Source: Apilactobacillus bombintestini
Lineage (GTDB): Bacteria > Bacillota > Bacilli > Lactobacillales > Lactobacillaceae
Length of the DNA stretch: 64,000 bases
Assembly: GCF_003627035.1 (NCBI RefSeq)
Contig: NZ_CP032626.1
Coordinates: 1,178,001 to 1,242,000 of the forward strand
Direction of reading: 5' to 3'
The translations under genes were made by a program, and so were the position numbers. The notes under the pieces were generated by a model that had not been told where the DNA came from, did not search any database, and was given only the letters and a program-made list of their open reading frames with translations. Shown here in pieces: positions 1 to 13,200 of this stretch (position 1 is its first letter; every line of letters begins with the position of its first letter).

Positions 1-3000
1 TTATATGCATTTTGTCCTGCTGAATATGCATCCGCATCCAATTTGTTTGGATTGTTAGTAGTACCACTAGCAGCGTCTGTCATAGCTTTTTGAGCATCAG
101 AATATTGTTGTTGAACTTTATCATAAACTTCTTGTCCCACTTTATCATTATCATTAGGTCTATTTTGTTTATTGTTATTATTTGCTATATCATTTAATGC
201 ATTTTGGGCATTTGTGTATGCTTTAGCATAATTATTCTTATATGCACTATCATTATTGCTATCGTTTTGAACTTTTGTTGCAGCATTAGGATCACCATTA
301 GCAATAGCATTTGCAGCATCACGACTTGCTAAATAGTCACCATATGCCTTCTTAATAGCTTGCATATATGCAGTTTGATTCCCAGAATTCTTAAATTCAT
401 CAGTACCCTGAATTTTATTAATTTGATCTGGAGTTAATTGATCAAAATCTGGTGCTTTAGAAATGTCATCTACACCTAATGTATGCAATAAATCAGGAGT
501 CACTGCTTTTAGTCCAGCCATAACACTATCATAAGAAGAAGTATAATCTTTATTTCTTCCATAACGAGTAATATCTACGTTCTTAGTGCCATTTTGGAAA
601 TCTGTTAAAGCAGCTTGATAACCATCTTCAGAATCTTGGCCTTTACCTGAAGCGGTTTGCACATTAGCTCCAGAAGCGGTTTGAATACCACCGTTTCCGT
701 CAGATTGATATCCTTCAATGGTCGATTGATAGTTACTACCACCGGAAGCATTATTACTTGGCATTGCAGTCATATTAACACCGTTAACACCATATCTTAA
801 ATAAACACCCACGGTTTGCACAGGATTGCTGGAAGTAGAATCAATAGTAAAATCAATTGGAATAATTGATTGACTAGGACTTGCCACATCATTATAAGTA
901 TTCTTATCAGCTGTAATTTCACCATTTGTTACAGTACCTGTTGTGCTACTAATGTTCTTATCATTCTTAATTGCAGCAGAAACATTAGTTAATGGATTCA
1001 TTCCACCATCATGATAACCAGCCGGTCCAGTTGTTGAGTTACCATAAGCATCATATGAAGTACCAGTTACATTACCTGCAGCATATTGTATATATACTTT
1101 GTTATTTTTAGCATAATCAGCGTCGGAACCACCACTGTTTACGGCGTTATCGTATCCGGAAACTTTAGCATATCCCTTAACATGAATATAAGTATGACCA
1201 TCATTAGTGGTTTCAGTAGTAGTTAAAGGACTAGAGAAATATACCGAAGGAATACTTTGAATATCTAATATTTGGGGACTCCCATTGCTCAATGAATTTG
1301 AATTATAACTTTGGTTTGTAATCGAATTTAGATTTTCATCTAAAGCATTAACTTGGTTACTACTATTTAGTGAATAATTGTAATAAATTTTTCCATTAAC
1401 CTTACCAGTGTATGAATTAATAGTACCACTTGTTACAAAATTAGCTGGAGAATTTTGATTCCCTTTATCTATGATAACGTGACTATCACCAGAATCATTA
1501 ACCGTCAAATTACCATCAATCATATAAGTACTAGATGTACCTGATCCATCCGGGATAGCTAAAATTAAATTACCACGGTTAGCTACATTCAATGTACCAC
1601 CAGCAGTATAAATTAATCCTGAACCACCATAAGAACTAGTACCTAGTCCCGTAGCTTTTGCTTGAAGTACACCACCATTAGTAACTAAAACCTGTCCAGC
1701 AGCAATATATAATAGAGAATTATTAGCTGCATTATTATAATTAGCAGACTCTATATTAATACGTCCACCATCAACGGTAACTGACTTAGCATTAGCACCA
1801 GTTCCAGAAACGTAGATACCACCTCTACTTACACCACTAGCATTAACATCGGGAATAACATTTAAATTAGCATTTTTATTTACATTAAGAGAACCACCCA
1901 TAATAGTAATTCCATAGGAGGCACTACCTTCTCCTCCAGTTCCTCTAGAAACAACAGTCATAGAAGAATCATCAGACAAAGTAACATTACCATTAGATAC
2001 TTTTACAACTGCTGATCCGGTTTGATATCCAGAAGTACCAAAATAATGGGCTCCCTTGGATAGAACTAAGTTTGCAATATCCAAGTTTAATTGATCACCA
2101 GAACCAGCATTAGTTGCTTTAGCTTGCCATGGAGAAGTATAGTAACCATCACGTTGGCTTACATTAATGTCACCATCCATGAACACTTGGTTAGAAGTTG
2201 CACTCAATAATTGTGCACCGATATAGTTAATGTTTTTGAAGTAAACATTACCTGTACCTCCATTACCATTAAATCCTACTGGTCCATAGTAGTTAGCACC
2301 ATAAATAGTCTTGAAGTTTTGTAAGTGAAGATTTTGATTACCAGTAGTACTATTAAAGGCATAGTTTTGGTTACCCCAGTCAGCAATATGGTTATTACCA
2401 TCAATAGTTAAGTCATTAAAGTAATTGGTAATAGAATTATTACCTCCGTTACCGGTAGGATTATCGCTAAGAGAAATGTCATTGATAACATTAATAATAT
2501 TCTTATGATTACCATCAAGTCGACTATTGGTAGTTCCACCACCACCAACTGTAGCACCACCGGTTAACAAATAATTTAATTGATGTCCGGTACTTACATA
2601 GTAAATGCCTTGTTGATCATTATTGTATACATCAGTGTAACCAGCTTTATAAGCAGCAGCTTGACTAGCATTTAATTTCAAATTACTAATAGTGCTATCA
2701 CTAAATTGGGTTACACCTTTGTAACCACTACCATTACTATCATTATTAAATTGCGTATTTATAGCAGCTTGTGCCCCTAAATATGCTTGGTCATATAAAT
2801 TATCTGAATTAGCTTGTGGTTTATAAATACTATCAGTTGTTGGATTAGTACCACTTGAATTATTTGTGATACCAGTCCATTTACCAGTTTCCGCATCTTT
2901 AATACCTTGTTGAATTAAAGTATGGTCATAACTGTATTTATATATTGCAGCTAAAGCATCAGAATATTCTCCATCAGATTCAAAGCTATTTTGTGAAGCC

Positions 3001-4058
3001 ATATTTTCAACACTAGTTCCATTTAAACCAGTATTTGCATTATTATCATATTTATTACTAATATCATTTTCATATGAAATAGCAGTATCATGGGCAGTCT
3101 TAGGATCATCGGCCCCACCATTGTTGCTGTTATATGAATCATTACCTTGCGCAGTATATGCTTTTGCAGAATCAGCATTATAAATTGCGTTAGAACCATT
3201 TACATATCCAGAAGTTACGTTAGCACTGCTTGGAGTACCGGAAGCATAACTACTAGAATATGAAGAATTAGCAGTATTCTTGTAGTAGGTATAATCTTTA
3301 TCGCCTGTACCGACATTTTGTGTTGCTTTGTTGTAATCATTTTCTGCTGATGATGCACCGGCATAAGCAGCTCTATAGTAATTAGAATCTAATTGATTAT
3401 TTGCGTATGATCCTGAATTATCTGTTTTATATACAGCATCACTTACTGCGACATCAGCAATTGATTTAGCAGTTGTAGCGTATGATGAAGCAGCTGAATA
3501 ATTTGAATCATTAGCTTCACTTGAACTAGCTGCACTAGCACCATTTAATGTGTTATTAAATGCATCAGAAGCTTTAGCATAAGCATCTGAATAATCACTT
3601 TGGTTAGCGGAACTTACACTAGAGTGTGCCGAGCTATTACCATTAACGTAGTCAGCAACACCTGCACTCATAGCAGAAGATTGTGCGGCAGCTGAAGCTT
3701 TTGCAGCAGATTCTGCGGATGCCTTTGAAGCAGCTTGTCTGTTTGCAGTAGCTTCGGAAGCAGATTCAGAAGAGGCATTTGATTGTGTGTTGCCTTCTGA
3801 ACCGTTTGATCCATTTGATGATTGTGCTTGGTTGCTGCTAGATTGTTGACTATCACTACCATTACTATTTGTTTTAACTTTTTCGTTTTGTGTACCTTGT
3901 GTATCTGCAGCATGAGCTGATGTAGTATTCACCATTCCAAATGCAGAGGCACCTAAGAAAGCCAAAGTAGCAACGGATACTACTACCCATTGTTTTTTAA
4001 CTTTCTTCATAATTTTTTTATCATTAACTTTATTAAATTGCTGTTTATTATATTGCAA
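1..4058 (-). CDS. Giant repeat-containing surface protein 1, C-terminal part beyond window
   Basis: The reading frame is open from a TTG at 4058-4056 to the left edge, giving about 1,352 visible residues with no stop. An AAGGAG lies 9 nt upstream of the TTG. The N-terminus (QYNKQQFNK, then KKVKKQWVVV and a hydrophobic run ending in SAHA) is nearly the same as in the two giant proteins to the right. It looks like a degenerate KxYKxGKxW-type signal peptide. An A/S/Q/N-rich linker follows. From about residue 510 to 1000 there is an N/G-rich beta-helix region (LTIDGNNH, then FKNINYIGAQLL) typical of pectate-lyase-like bacterial adhesin domains. A beta domain with VYFSSPLT and YLRYGVNGV comes next, and then the first Y/G/A repeats (AYSAGQNAY at the edge). 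By analogy with its neighbours it probably continues for several thousand residues and ends in a wall-binding tail, which is not visible here. Role: extracellular adhesin, inferred. Confidence 0.9.
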   Translation of the reverse strand, partial: MQYNKQQFNKVNDKKIMKKVKKQWVVVSVATLAFLGASAFGMVNTTSAHAADTQGTQNEKVKTNSNGSDSQQSSSNQAQSSNGSNGSEGNTQSNASSESASEATANRQAASKASAESAAKASAAAQSSAMSAGVADYVNGNSSAHSSVSSANQSDYSDAYAKASDAFNNTLNGASAASSSEANDSNYSAASSYATTAKSIADVAVSDAVYKTDNSGSYANNQLDSNYYRAAYAGASSAENDYNKATQNVGTGDKDYTYYKNTANSSYSSSYASGTPSSANVTSGYVNGSNAIYNADSAKAYTAQGNDSYNSNNGGADDPKTAHDTAISYENDISNKYDNNANTGLNGTSVENMASQNSFESDGEYSDALAAIYKYSYDHTLIQQGIKDAETGKWTGITNNSSGTNPTTDSIYKPQANSDNLYDQAYLGAQAAINTQFNNDSNGSGYKGVTQFSDSTISNLKLNASQAAAYKAGYTDVYNNDQQGIYYVSTGHQLNYLLTGGATVGGGGTTNSRLDGNHKNIINVINDISLSDNPTGNGGNNSITNYFNDLTIDGNNHIADWGNQNYAFNSTTGNQNLHLQNFKTIYGANYYGPVGFNGNGGTGNVYFKNINYIGAQLLSATSNQVFMDGDINVSQRDGYYTSPWQAKATNAGSGDQLNLDIANLVLSKGAHYFGTSGYQTGSAVVKVSNGNVTLSDDSSMTVVSRGTGGEGSASYGITIMGGSLNVNKNANLNVIPDVNASGVSRGGIYVSGTGANAKSVTVDGGRINIESANYNNAANNSLLYIAAGQVLVTNGGVLQAKATGLGTSSYGGSGLIYTAGGTLNVANRGNLILAIPDGSGTSSTYMIDGNLTVNDSGDSHVIIDKGNQNSPANFVTSGTINSYTGKVNGKIYYNYSLNSSNQVNALDENLNSITNQSYNSNSLSNGSPQILDIQSIPSVYFSSPLTTTETTNDGHTYIHVKGYAKVSGYDNAVNSGGSDADYAKNNKVYIQYAAGNVTGTSYDAYGNSTTGPAGYHDGGMNPLTNVSAAIKNDKNISSTTGTVTNGEITADKNTYNDVASPSQSIIPIDFTIDSTSSNPVQTVGVYLRYGVNGVNMTAMPSNNASGGSNYQSTIEGYQSDGNGGIQTASGANVQTASGKGQDSEDGYQAALTDFQNGTKNVDITRYGRNKDYTSSYDSVMAGLKAVTPDLLHTLGVDDISKAPDFDQLTPDQINKIQGTDEFKNSGNQTAYMQAIKKAYGDYLASRDAANAIANGDPNAATKVQNDSNNDSAYKNNYAKAYTNAQNALNDIANNNNKQNRPNDNDKVGQEVYDKVQQQYSDAQKAMTDAASGTTNNPNKLDADAYSAGQNAY

Positions 4059-4231
4059 TTTTTCTCACTCCTTATGAATTACTTAAATACTAAAGTAACT
4101 ATACAACATATATAATAATACTAAACTTATATCTATAAAAGAAAAGTGACTTACATGCCGGTGTTATAAGGAATTTCACCTATACGCCTTAGAAGCATCA
4201 TCTTATAAAAAATATATAAACTTATGTATAT

Positions 4232-4275
4232 AAAAAGCAACAACCTATCAAAAATCAATAGGTTGTTGCCTTTTT
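4232..4275 (-). terminator. Terminator after giant gene 2
   Basis: A 12-bp perfect stem (arms 4237-4248 and 4258-4269, 9-nt loop) lies just past the stop codon of giant gene 2. It is followed in the minus-strand direction by a T run. It sits between giant genes 2 and 1, so each giant gene is probably transcribed on its own. Confidence 0.85.
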
Positions 4276-4278
4276 TGA

Positions 4279-7200
4279 CTAGTTTCTAGTCATTTTTACG
4301 TAAGTCTTATTAGAAGTTACATATTTATATCTACCAACATAGAAGCGAGTTAATCCATGGTATCTAACAATTCTTCTGACTTTAAATATTTGTCCACGTT
4401 TTATTCTTCTAACAACGTTTTGTTTACTGAATTTTTCTGATCTATGAATTAATACACCTGCTGGTTTAATTACACGGAATTTCTTGAAGTTATGCTTATA
4501 GTAGGCATTTCTTACATAATGCCAATTAGCAGTAACTAACAATCCATTCTTTAACACATATCTAGGAGTACCATGCTTAGTAAATTTAACACCAATTACA
4601 CGGAATACTGTTGAATTATAGCGTTTAGTATATGCAAACTTCTTAACTCTAGAATTACGATTGTATTTAACACTGTTATGAGTGTAGATAGTTCTAATGT
4701 TGTAAATATATCTTGGAATACGACGTCTGAATGTACGTTCGTAAGATTTTACATAAGCACGAACATAAGCTGCAGAATGACGAGCTCTTAGGTGTCTAAT
4801 AATGTGGCGACCAGTTATAGCACGTTTATGCCCAGCCTTACGACCCTCTTGACTCAATCTAAGAAGTTCTGCTTTCATACCTTGTTCATATGCATAAATA
4901 AACATACGATTCTTACCTTCTAAATTACGTTTTATACGTTTAGAATGGTGTTTTGCATCAGATATACCAAGTTTATATCCATCAAAACCATCAATGAATG
5001 CTTGATCCTTATTAGATAACATATGATATACATTATCTTTAATGGAAGAACTTGCTGCATTCATTCCTGCCAAGCCATCTATAGCAATCTGGTATCCATT
5101 ATTATAGTATCTATTACCATTAGACTTCTTAGCTTTACCATTTAATCCATCATTAAAGCCATCTGTTACATCTTGATATGCCTTATCATAATGTTGTTTT
5201 GCCCCTAATGTTGTGAAGTCCATTTGCTTCTTATTAGCAACAAAATCATTTAAAACTTGTCCATTGTATGAATTTTGACCAAGTTTGTAACCATTATGGA
5301 AAGATATATCAAAGAACATATTATCCTTATCAGGTTGATCAATCCCACTATTAGCTCCTCTATCAAATCCACTTAAGGTACCTTCATAGACAGCTTTATA
5401 AACATCTTTGTTTAATCCATCTGGTACCATAATAGAATCCGCATCAGCAGGTAATGATTTTCCATTATCTATATCACGTAAAGCATCAGTAATGGCTTGT
5501 TTTGCTGTATTATATGCATTCACGTACTCTGAATTTTGAGAAGCTTGATTATGGTTACTAATAGCGTCCTGAACTGCATGAATTAGATTAATAGCTTTAT
5601 CGTATCCAATCTTTTGAGTATCAGATAAGTTGCTACCATCTAGTTTATTAGCAATAACTGCTTGATATGCATTAAATGATGAATTTTGAGCTTGTGATTT
5701 CCAATCATTCATATTTTGTGCATCATTAGCCTTATCATCATATGCCAATTCAGCGCCTCGTTTAGCTGCATCCATAGCAGATTTATAAGCACGATTATAG
5801 GCAGCTACAAATACTGGAGATTGATTATTCATATCAGATGTCTTATTTAAGATTGCGGCTTGATAACCATCTCTAGCACCATGATGGGCAAATTGTTGAT
5901 TTTGACTTTCATTTGTATTAACAATTGGATTATTAGCATCATTGTACCCTTTAGAGCCATCATAATTACCTTCATCATAAGCTTGTTGTTGCAATGACGT
6001 TAACGAATTTCGGTTAATTGCTGGTTGAGATTTATTTGCATCAATGGCACCAGATTGTCGTATCTTGTCAAATTCATTAGCGCTATCATTTCTAATCTCA
6101 TCATAAATAAGATTACCTGCATATTTATCACTAACTACATGATTAAAACCATCTAGAACAGCTTGTGAAGCCACTTTTTCGGCTGAAGCTCCATCATTTG
6201 CAATACTCTTATTTTGATTTGCATAACGAATACCTTGGTAAGCATCATTATATGCTTTTACTCCTGCTTTGTAGCTATCACTTTGGCCATCTGTATTGAA
6301 ATTACCTTTTTTAGCAGCTTCGTATCCTTTTTGTGATTCATCGTATGATTTTTGAGCAATCTTGGCGTCGGAATCACTACCTTCTGGACGTTTTTCACCA
6401 GCAACAAATGCTTTTGAGCCTTTTTGGGTATTATCATCAGCATCTTGAGTTGCTGATGCATAAGCTAATTGATATACCAATGGTTTAGTAGAAAGATCTC
6501 TCTTATTATCATTTAATATATCTTGTTTACCATCAAAGGCGGCAGTGTTTCCTTGTTTAGTTGCGTCTGAAGCATCCTCAGCAGCATGTTGATTACTTTG
6601 TGCTAAGTCGTAACCCTTCTTAGCCTCTTGACCAGCTTGGTAAGCAGCAGCTACGTCAGCATTTGCTGGCTTACTATCACCATGGTATCCGGCTCTAATT
6701 GCTTGATCAGCATCAGATTTACCTAATTGAGCAACTGCGTTGCTATCAACTGGAGTACCTGCGGTTTCCGCTGCAACAGCCTTAGCATATACATCGTGTA
6801 ATTGACCAATAGCTTTAGCATATACTGCGCTTAATGTTGGGTTAGCAGCAATATCTTGATCAGCTGAAGTGGCATTAAACTCGTGCTTAAGAGCGCTAGC
6901 CTTGGCAGCATTAATTGCCTTATCAACATTAGCATCGTCAGTTGCTGGCTTGTTATCATGAATTACATTTTGAATGCCTTGTTCAGCAGCCTTACCTAAC
7001 TGGTTAGCAGTGCTTTCAGCCTTATTAGCTGATTTGTACGAATCGTCACCATTCATTCCAGCATTAAAGGCCTTAGTTGCGTCATCGAATCCAGCTTGGA
7101 TTGCATCCTTATCAGCTTGACCTAAGTCAGCATCAATCGATGGCTTACCTGCGGTTAGGGCTTGAGCACCAGCATTGTATTCAGGTTGTAAACGAGCAAC

Positions 7201-10200
7201 TGCATCGTGGTATGCCTTAGTGTATGCAATGTTCTTGTCTGCAGCTTGTGCTGGATTATCGCGGTTGGTCTTCAATGCCTTAACAGCATCAGCATATCCT
7301 TGGGTTGCTTTATTGAATGAATCCGTATCAGTGGCTGTTTCCTTAGCATTTGCCTTTTGAGCATTCTCTTCAGCGGCTTGAATTGCCTTGGCAGCATTTA
7401 CACCGGCGGTGTAAGCAGGGTTGCCAGGTTCATTAGCTTTGCCAGCTAATTGATCTGTCATACCTTGTTTAGCATCATCGTAACCAGCTTGTGCTGCTTT
7501 AGCAGCTGCGTCATCACCAGTTGAACGAGAGTTACCTTGTAAGTAATCTTTAATTCCTTGTTCATTGTCGTCACTAGCTAATTTGTGAACTTGGGCGTAT
7601 ACGTCATCCTTGGCAAGTGCATTATCACCAGTGTGGTTAGAAGAATTACTGTTACCAGCTATGGCTTCGTCAAAGGCTTGTTTTGCAGTGTCGCCTAAAT
7701 CAGAACCATCTGAAGTTGAATTCTTCTTGAAAGCATCTACTACTTTATCAGCATTAGTCTTTGCAGATTGACCTGCAATAAATGATGAATCCTTCGGATT
7801 GCCGTTCTTAGTATCATTCTTGTAACCATTTAGATATTGGTCATGAGCATGCTTAGCAAGAACATCATGAGCAGAAGTCCCATCAGCAATTTGGGCCTTG
7901 TTCTTAGCAGCATTCTGTCCATCAACAATTGCCTTTTGTGCATCTTCACTAGCTTTATGGTAGGCAGCTTTGTAAACATCGGACTTACCATCTAATGAAG
8001 TCTTAGTGTTATTCAATGCATCGTTATATGCGTCTCTAAATCCATCACTAGCTTGAGTGTATCCATAATGACTAGCTTTCGAATCAACACTTGGTTTATC
8101 TAGCCCCTTATCAAAGTCACTAACACCTTGTTCAATTTCATGACTAGATCTATCCTTTCCATCTTTATAAGCATTAATAAAGTATGGTGATTTCTTATTT
8201 AAATCAGTAGCATCTGATGTTGGTTTCATAGCATCATCATAACCAGCCTGTTCACCATTTTGTGCTTGATTATAAGCGTAGTTAAAAGCATCTTGATAGG
8301 TACGACTCTTACTACTCAAATCCTTTGGTTTATCTGTAGATTTTTTACCAGCAGCTAATCCTAATTGAGCAGCTTCGAATGCATCTTTTTCACTGTCACT
8401 AGCATCACTTGGAAGTTTGCCATTATTAATTGCGCTATCTACACCATTTTGGTAATCTTGATAAGCTTTCAAGCCGGCAAGATATGCTTCACTCTTATTA
8501 GACTTATCTGGTTTACCAGATTTGGCATCTTCATAAGCTTGCTTGGCATCTTCATATCCATTCTGTGCACCATCATAACCTTCATCCTCTTTGGATCCAG
8601 TAATTGTACTACTATCAGGTTTATCTTTTCCGTCAATAAATGCTTTAATACCATTTTCAACAGCATGCTTCATTTTATTAACTGCCTTTTGGTAAGCTGA
8701 TTTATAAACATCGGTTTGGCCAGATAATTCTTTATCAGATTTTGTTTGATTATTACTTACATCTGAAAAACCGGCCTTAGCACCATCGAAAGCTTGTTTA
8801 CTATAACTAGAACCATCATCATTTTGTTCTTTTTTATTAGCCTTAGCATAGCCATCTTGACCAGCTTGCTTACCTGCATCATAACTATCTTGTTGTAATG
8901 CATTTAACTTATTACGATCGGTAGTTGGTTGATCACTATTGGCATCAACGGCTCCGGCTTGTTGTTGAGCAGCGTCATCTGCTTTCGCAGCCTTATAAAT
9001 ATCATTATAAATCATATTGTTTGGATGAGCATTTGGTTGATGCTTGAAACCATCAATTTCTGCTTGCGCTGCTAATTTTTCTGCTGGTGTTCCATCTTCA
9101 GGAACGCTCTTATGTGCTTGCGCATACGCGATTCCCTTTTGGGAATCGGCATAGGCTTTAGTCCCTGCTTGATATGATGAATCAGGATTAGTATTGTCAA
9201 TTCTACCAGCCTTGGCATCTTCATAACCTTTTTGTGCTTGATCATAAGCTGCTTGTTGTACCTTAGCTGCAGCATCATCACCACTAGGACGTGCTTCACC
9301 ATTTTCAAAGGCAGCAGCCCCTCTATCTGTTAAGGAACTAGCGTCACCAGTTGCAGCATCATAAGCTAATTGATAAGTTAATGGCTTATTACTGTTATCA
9401 ACAGTCTTTCCATGATTTTGTAATGCATCAAAGGCGGCAGTGTTACCTTGTTTAGTTGCGTCTGAAGCATCCTCAGCAGCATGTTGATTACTTTGTGCTA
9501 AGTCGTAACCCTTCTTAGCCTCTTGACCAGCTTGGTAAGCGGCAGCTACGTCAGCATTTGCTGGCTTACTATCACCATGGTATCCGGCTCTAATTGCTTG
9601 ATCAGCATCAGATTTACCTAATTGAGCAACTACGTTGCTATCAACTGGAGTACCTGCGGTTTCCGCTACAACAGCCTTAGCATATACATCGTGTAATTGA
9701 CCAATAGCCTTAGCATATACTGCGCTTAATGTTGGATTAGCAGCAATATCTTGATCAGCTGAAGTGGCATTAAACTCGTGCTTAAGAGCGCTAGCCTTGG
9801 CAGCATTAATTGCCTTATCAACATTAGCATCGTCAGTTGCTGGCTTGTTATCATGAATTACATTTTGAATGCCTTGTTCAGCAGCCTTACCTAACTGGTT
9901 AGCAGTGCTTTCAGCCTTATTAGCTGATTTGTACGAATCGTCACCATTCATTCCAGCATTAAAGGCCTTAGTTGCGTCATCGAATCCAGCTTGGATTGCA
10001 TCCTTATCAGCTTGACCTAAGTCAGCATCAATCGATGGCTTACCTGCGGTTAGGGCTTGAGCACCAGCATTGTATTCAGGTTGTAAACGAGCAACTGCAT
10101 CGTGGTATGCCTTAGTGTATGCAATATTCTTGTCTGCAGCTTGTGCTGGATTATCGCGGTTGGTCTTCAATGCCTTAACAGCATCAGCATATCCTTGGGT

Positions 10201-13200
10201 TGCCTTATTGAATGAATCCGTATCAGTGGCTGTTTCCTTAGCATTTGCCTTTTGAGCATTCTCTTCAGCAGCTTGTACAGCCTTAGATGAGTTATAACCT
10301 TTCATATAATCTGCATCATTTGGCTTAGCTGGTTTAGTATTATTTTGTGAACCATCACTAAATCCAGATTGAGCATTGTCATAACCCATAGCTTGAGCTT
10401 GAGATACGGGGTCACTTTTATCAGCTTTATTACCACCATCTACAAATGTTGAAGCACCATCAATACGAGCTTGATTACCCATATCAACACCGGCTGCATA
10501 TGCATCAGAATCCATACGTGGATTATCATTTACAGCATTCTTACTATCACTATTACCATTCTTAGCATCATTGATACCATTAATTAATGCTTTTTCAGCT
10601 TCGTTAGTTAATGGATCATTATTAGAAGTTTCACCTGCAGAAACATTTTGTTTTGCATGTTCTAGTGCAGAGGATTGATTTTCACCAGCTTGGTAAGAAG
10701 CATCTTTATTATCAGAACCTTTACCTTCGTAACCATCTTTAGCTTGGTTGAAACCATATTGGTTAGCAGCTGTATTACCTGATGGTTGAGCTTGATTATT
10801 CTTATAATCTTGTACACCTGCAGCAATTTCGGATTTAGCTTTATCATTACCAGATTGGTAAGCTTTTCCAAACAAGGACGTTTGTTTATTTAAATCAGTA
10901 GCTTGACTTGATGGCTTCATAGCATCATTGTATCCAGCTTGAACACCGTTTTTAGCTTCATTATAAGCTTTGTTATATGCATCACGGTATGGCTTACTAA
11001 ACTTAGATAAATCAGCTTTTGGTGAACCGTTCTTTCCGGCATTAAATCCGTCATTAGCCCCATTATAACCATCTTGCTCATTTTTATCATTTCCTGGGTT
11101 CTTGCCATTTTCTAAATCAGATAGCCCAGAATTCCCTTGAGTAGCAGCATTGAAACCAATCATAAATGAAGGATTATTCTTTTGATCAGAAGTTAAGTCA
11201 TTAAACTTAGTACCGTTTTCAGCAATATCATATCCTTTTTGAGCATCATCATAACCGTTTTCCATAGCAGCTGCTATGCCTTGATTACCTTCAGGCCTAT
11301 CTTCTCCATCTATAAATTTATTAGCACCTTTTTCATGTGCATTTTTAGCATCTATTAATGCATCTTTATATGCAGTTTGTTGAACTAGAGGCATAGCATT
11401 GATTTCATCATCTGACTTAGAAGTTCCATTAGCAAAATCTTGAAGTGCTTGTTTAACACTAGCATTAGCTTGTTTATAAACTGGATCAGAATTATTAGAA
11501 TCAGTAGAGCCCTTTAATCCATCATTGTAAGCTTTTTCATAGTTATCTTTAGCATCAATACCCGCTTGTTGACCAACGTTAGGATTACTAATTGGAGCAG
11601 CACCACTTACAATGACACTCTTCAATCCAGCCATGTAATCGTCATAACCTTGTTTGGCATTCTTATCAGTTGGTTCTGTAGTATTTAATGTCTTAGCAAT
11701 ATTAACACCAGAATTATAACTTTCCTTATAAGATTGAATAGCCTTACTGTATGCATAACCTGCAACTTCTGATAAGCCAGATGGAATCTGACTACCATTG
11801 ACTGAAGGATTTTCTGAAACAGCTTTTTGTGCTTGATTTAATCCTTTATCAACCTCAAATTTAATAGGATCAGGAATACTTTCAATTGGTTGTCCTTTAA
11901 TTTCTTGATCAATCGCATTTTTAGTAGATTGTGCTAATTTCATTCCTTGTCCTACAGTTGAAGTTATATTTGCCGGAAGATTACCAGTGAACTCACTATC
12001 AAACCCAGATTTAACATCGTTAAATCCATTATTTGCTAATGTTTGTAAACTACTATTTTTATACGTTTGCTTAGCAGTATTTTGCGCAAACATATTTGTT
12101 AATGCTTGGTTAGCACCATTTTGATAAGCATTTTTACCATCGGTACTTGCTTGATTATAAGCAGTAATATAAGCAGGTGTATTAGCAGCTGGAGTCCCGC
12201 TTCCATTAATAACGCTGTTTACACCATCAATATAACCTTGAGATGCACTATCATAACTTGGCTTATCATCTGCTTTAGAATCGTCAGAGGTACCAGACTT
12301 TTGGTCGGAAATAGCTTGTGCTACCGATTTACCCTGTTTGTAACCATTATTGTAATAATCATTATCAGGTTTAGCATTTGTTGCATTATTTAAACCAGCA
12401 TTAAATCCATCTGTAGCATTTTGCTTATTAATAGCATCCTGACTAGCATCACTCTTAGCAGCAGTTTTACCTTCATTGTAACCATTATTGTATGCAATAT
12501 TATTAGGTTTACTATTATCTCTATTATTATATCCATCATCATAACCTTGTTTGGCATCATCGTAAACGCCTTTATCAGATGCATTACCATCATAGGGCTT
12601 ACCAGACTTTTGATCAGAAATGGCTTTATTAACAGATTGTCCAGCATCATAGCCTTTGTTATAACCTATATCTTGAGTATTTTCTTTTGGTTTTTGTTGA
12701 GACCCATCATCAAAACCTTTAATAGATCTATCATATGCCTTGTCATGAACTTGACTTTGCAAATCCTTGCCGCCAACTTTACCTTTACCATTCAAGTAAT
12801 CGTTAGCACCTTGAGAAGCACTTTGCTTAGCATCTGATAACGCATCATTATACGCATCATTATAAATTTGCGCTAAATTAGGATTACTTACTACTGGTTG
12901 AGCTGTAGGATTACCATTTAATACATTATTTACAGCATCATTATATGCCTTGGAAGCAACAGATTGAATCTCATTACTTGTTGAAGCATTAGTCTTTGCA
13001 GCTTGTTCACCAGCTACAAGGTCTTTAGCCATTTGAACACCTGCTAGATAACTTGGGTTTTTATTCCCTTGATCAACTTTACCAGCTTTTTGGTCACCAT
13101 AACCTTTTTTAGCTTGTGTATAACCATCAACCACAGCATCTTGTTGCATAGTACCATCAGAGGTTGGAGTCTCAGATTGTGTTACAAATAATTTTTGACC

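Noticed and set aside
4279-4400. LPxTG sorting signal at the C-terminus of the giant proteins
   Set aside because: The tails end in KMTRN or KMTRK with no LPxTG, no hydrophobic segment and no final pattern of a sorting signal.
8365-8700. Plus-strand hydrophobic reading frame of 111 codons opposite giant gene 2
   Set aside because: It is the complement of the Y/A/G repeat codons, which gives runs of Ile/Ser/Phe. It has no ribosome site, and similar frames recur wherever the repeats are dense (for example 12421-12837).
7175-10255. Two near-identical 61-codon plus-strand frames at 7175 and 10070
   Set aside because: They exist only because they lie opposite the two copies of the 850-bp duplication; they are not independent genes.
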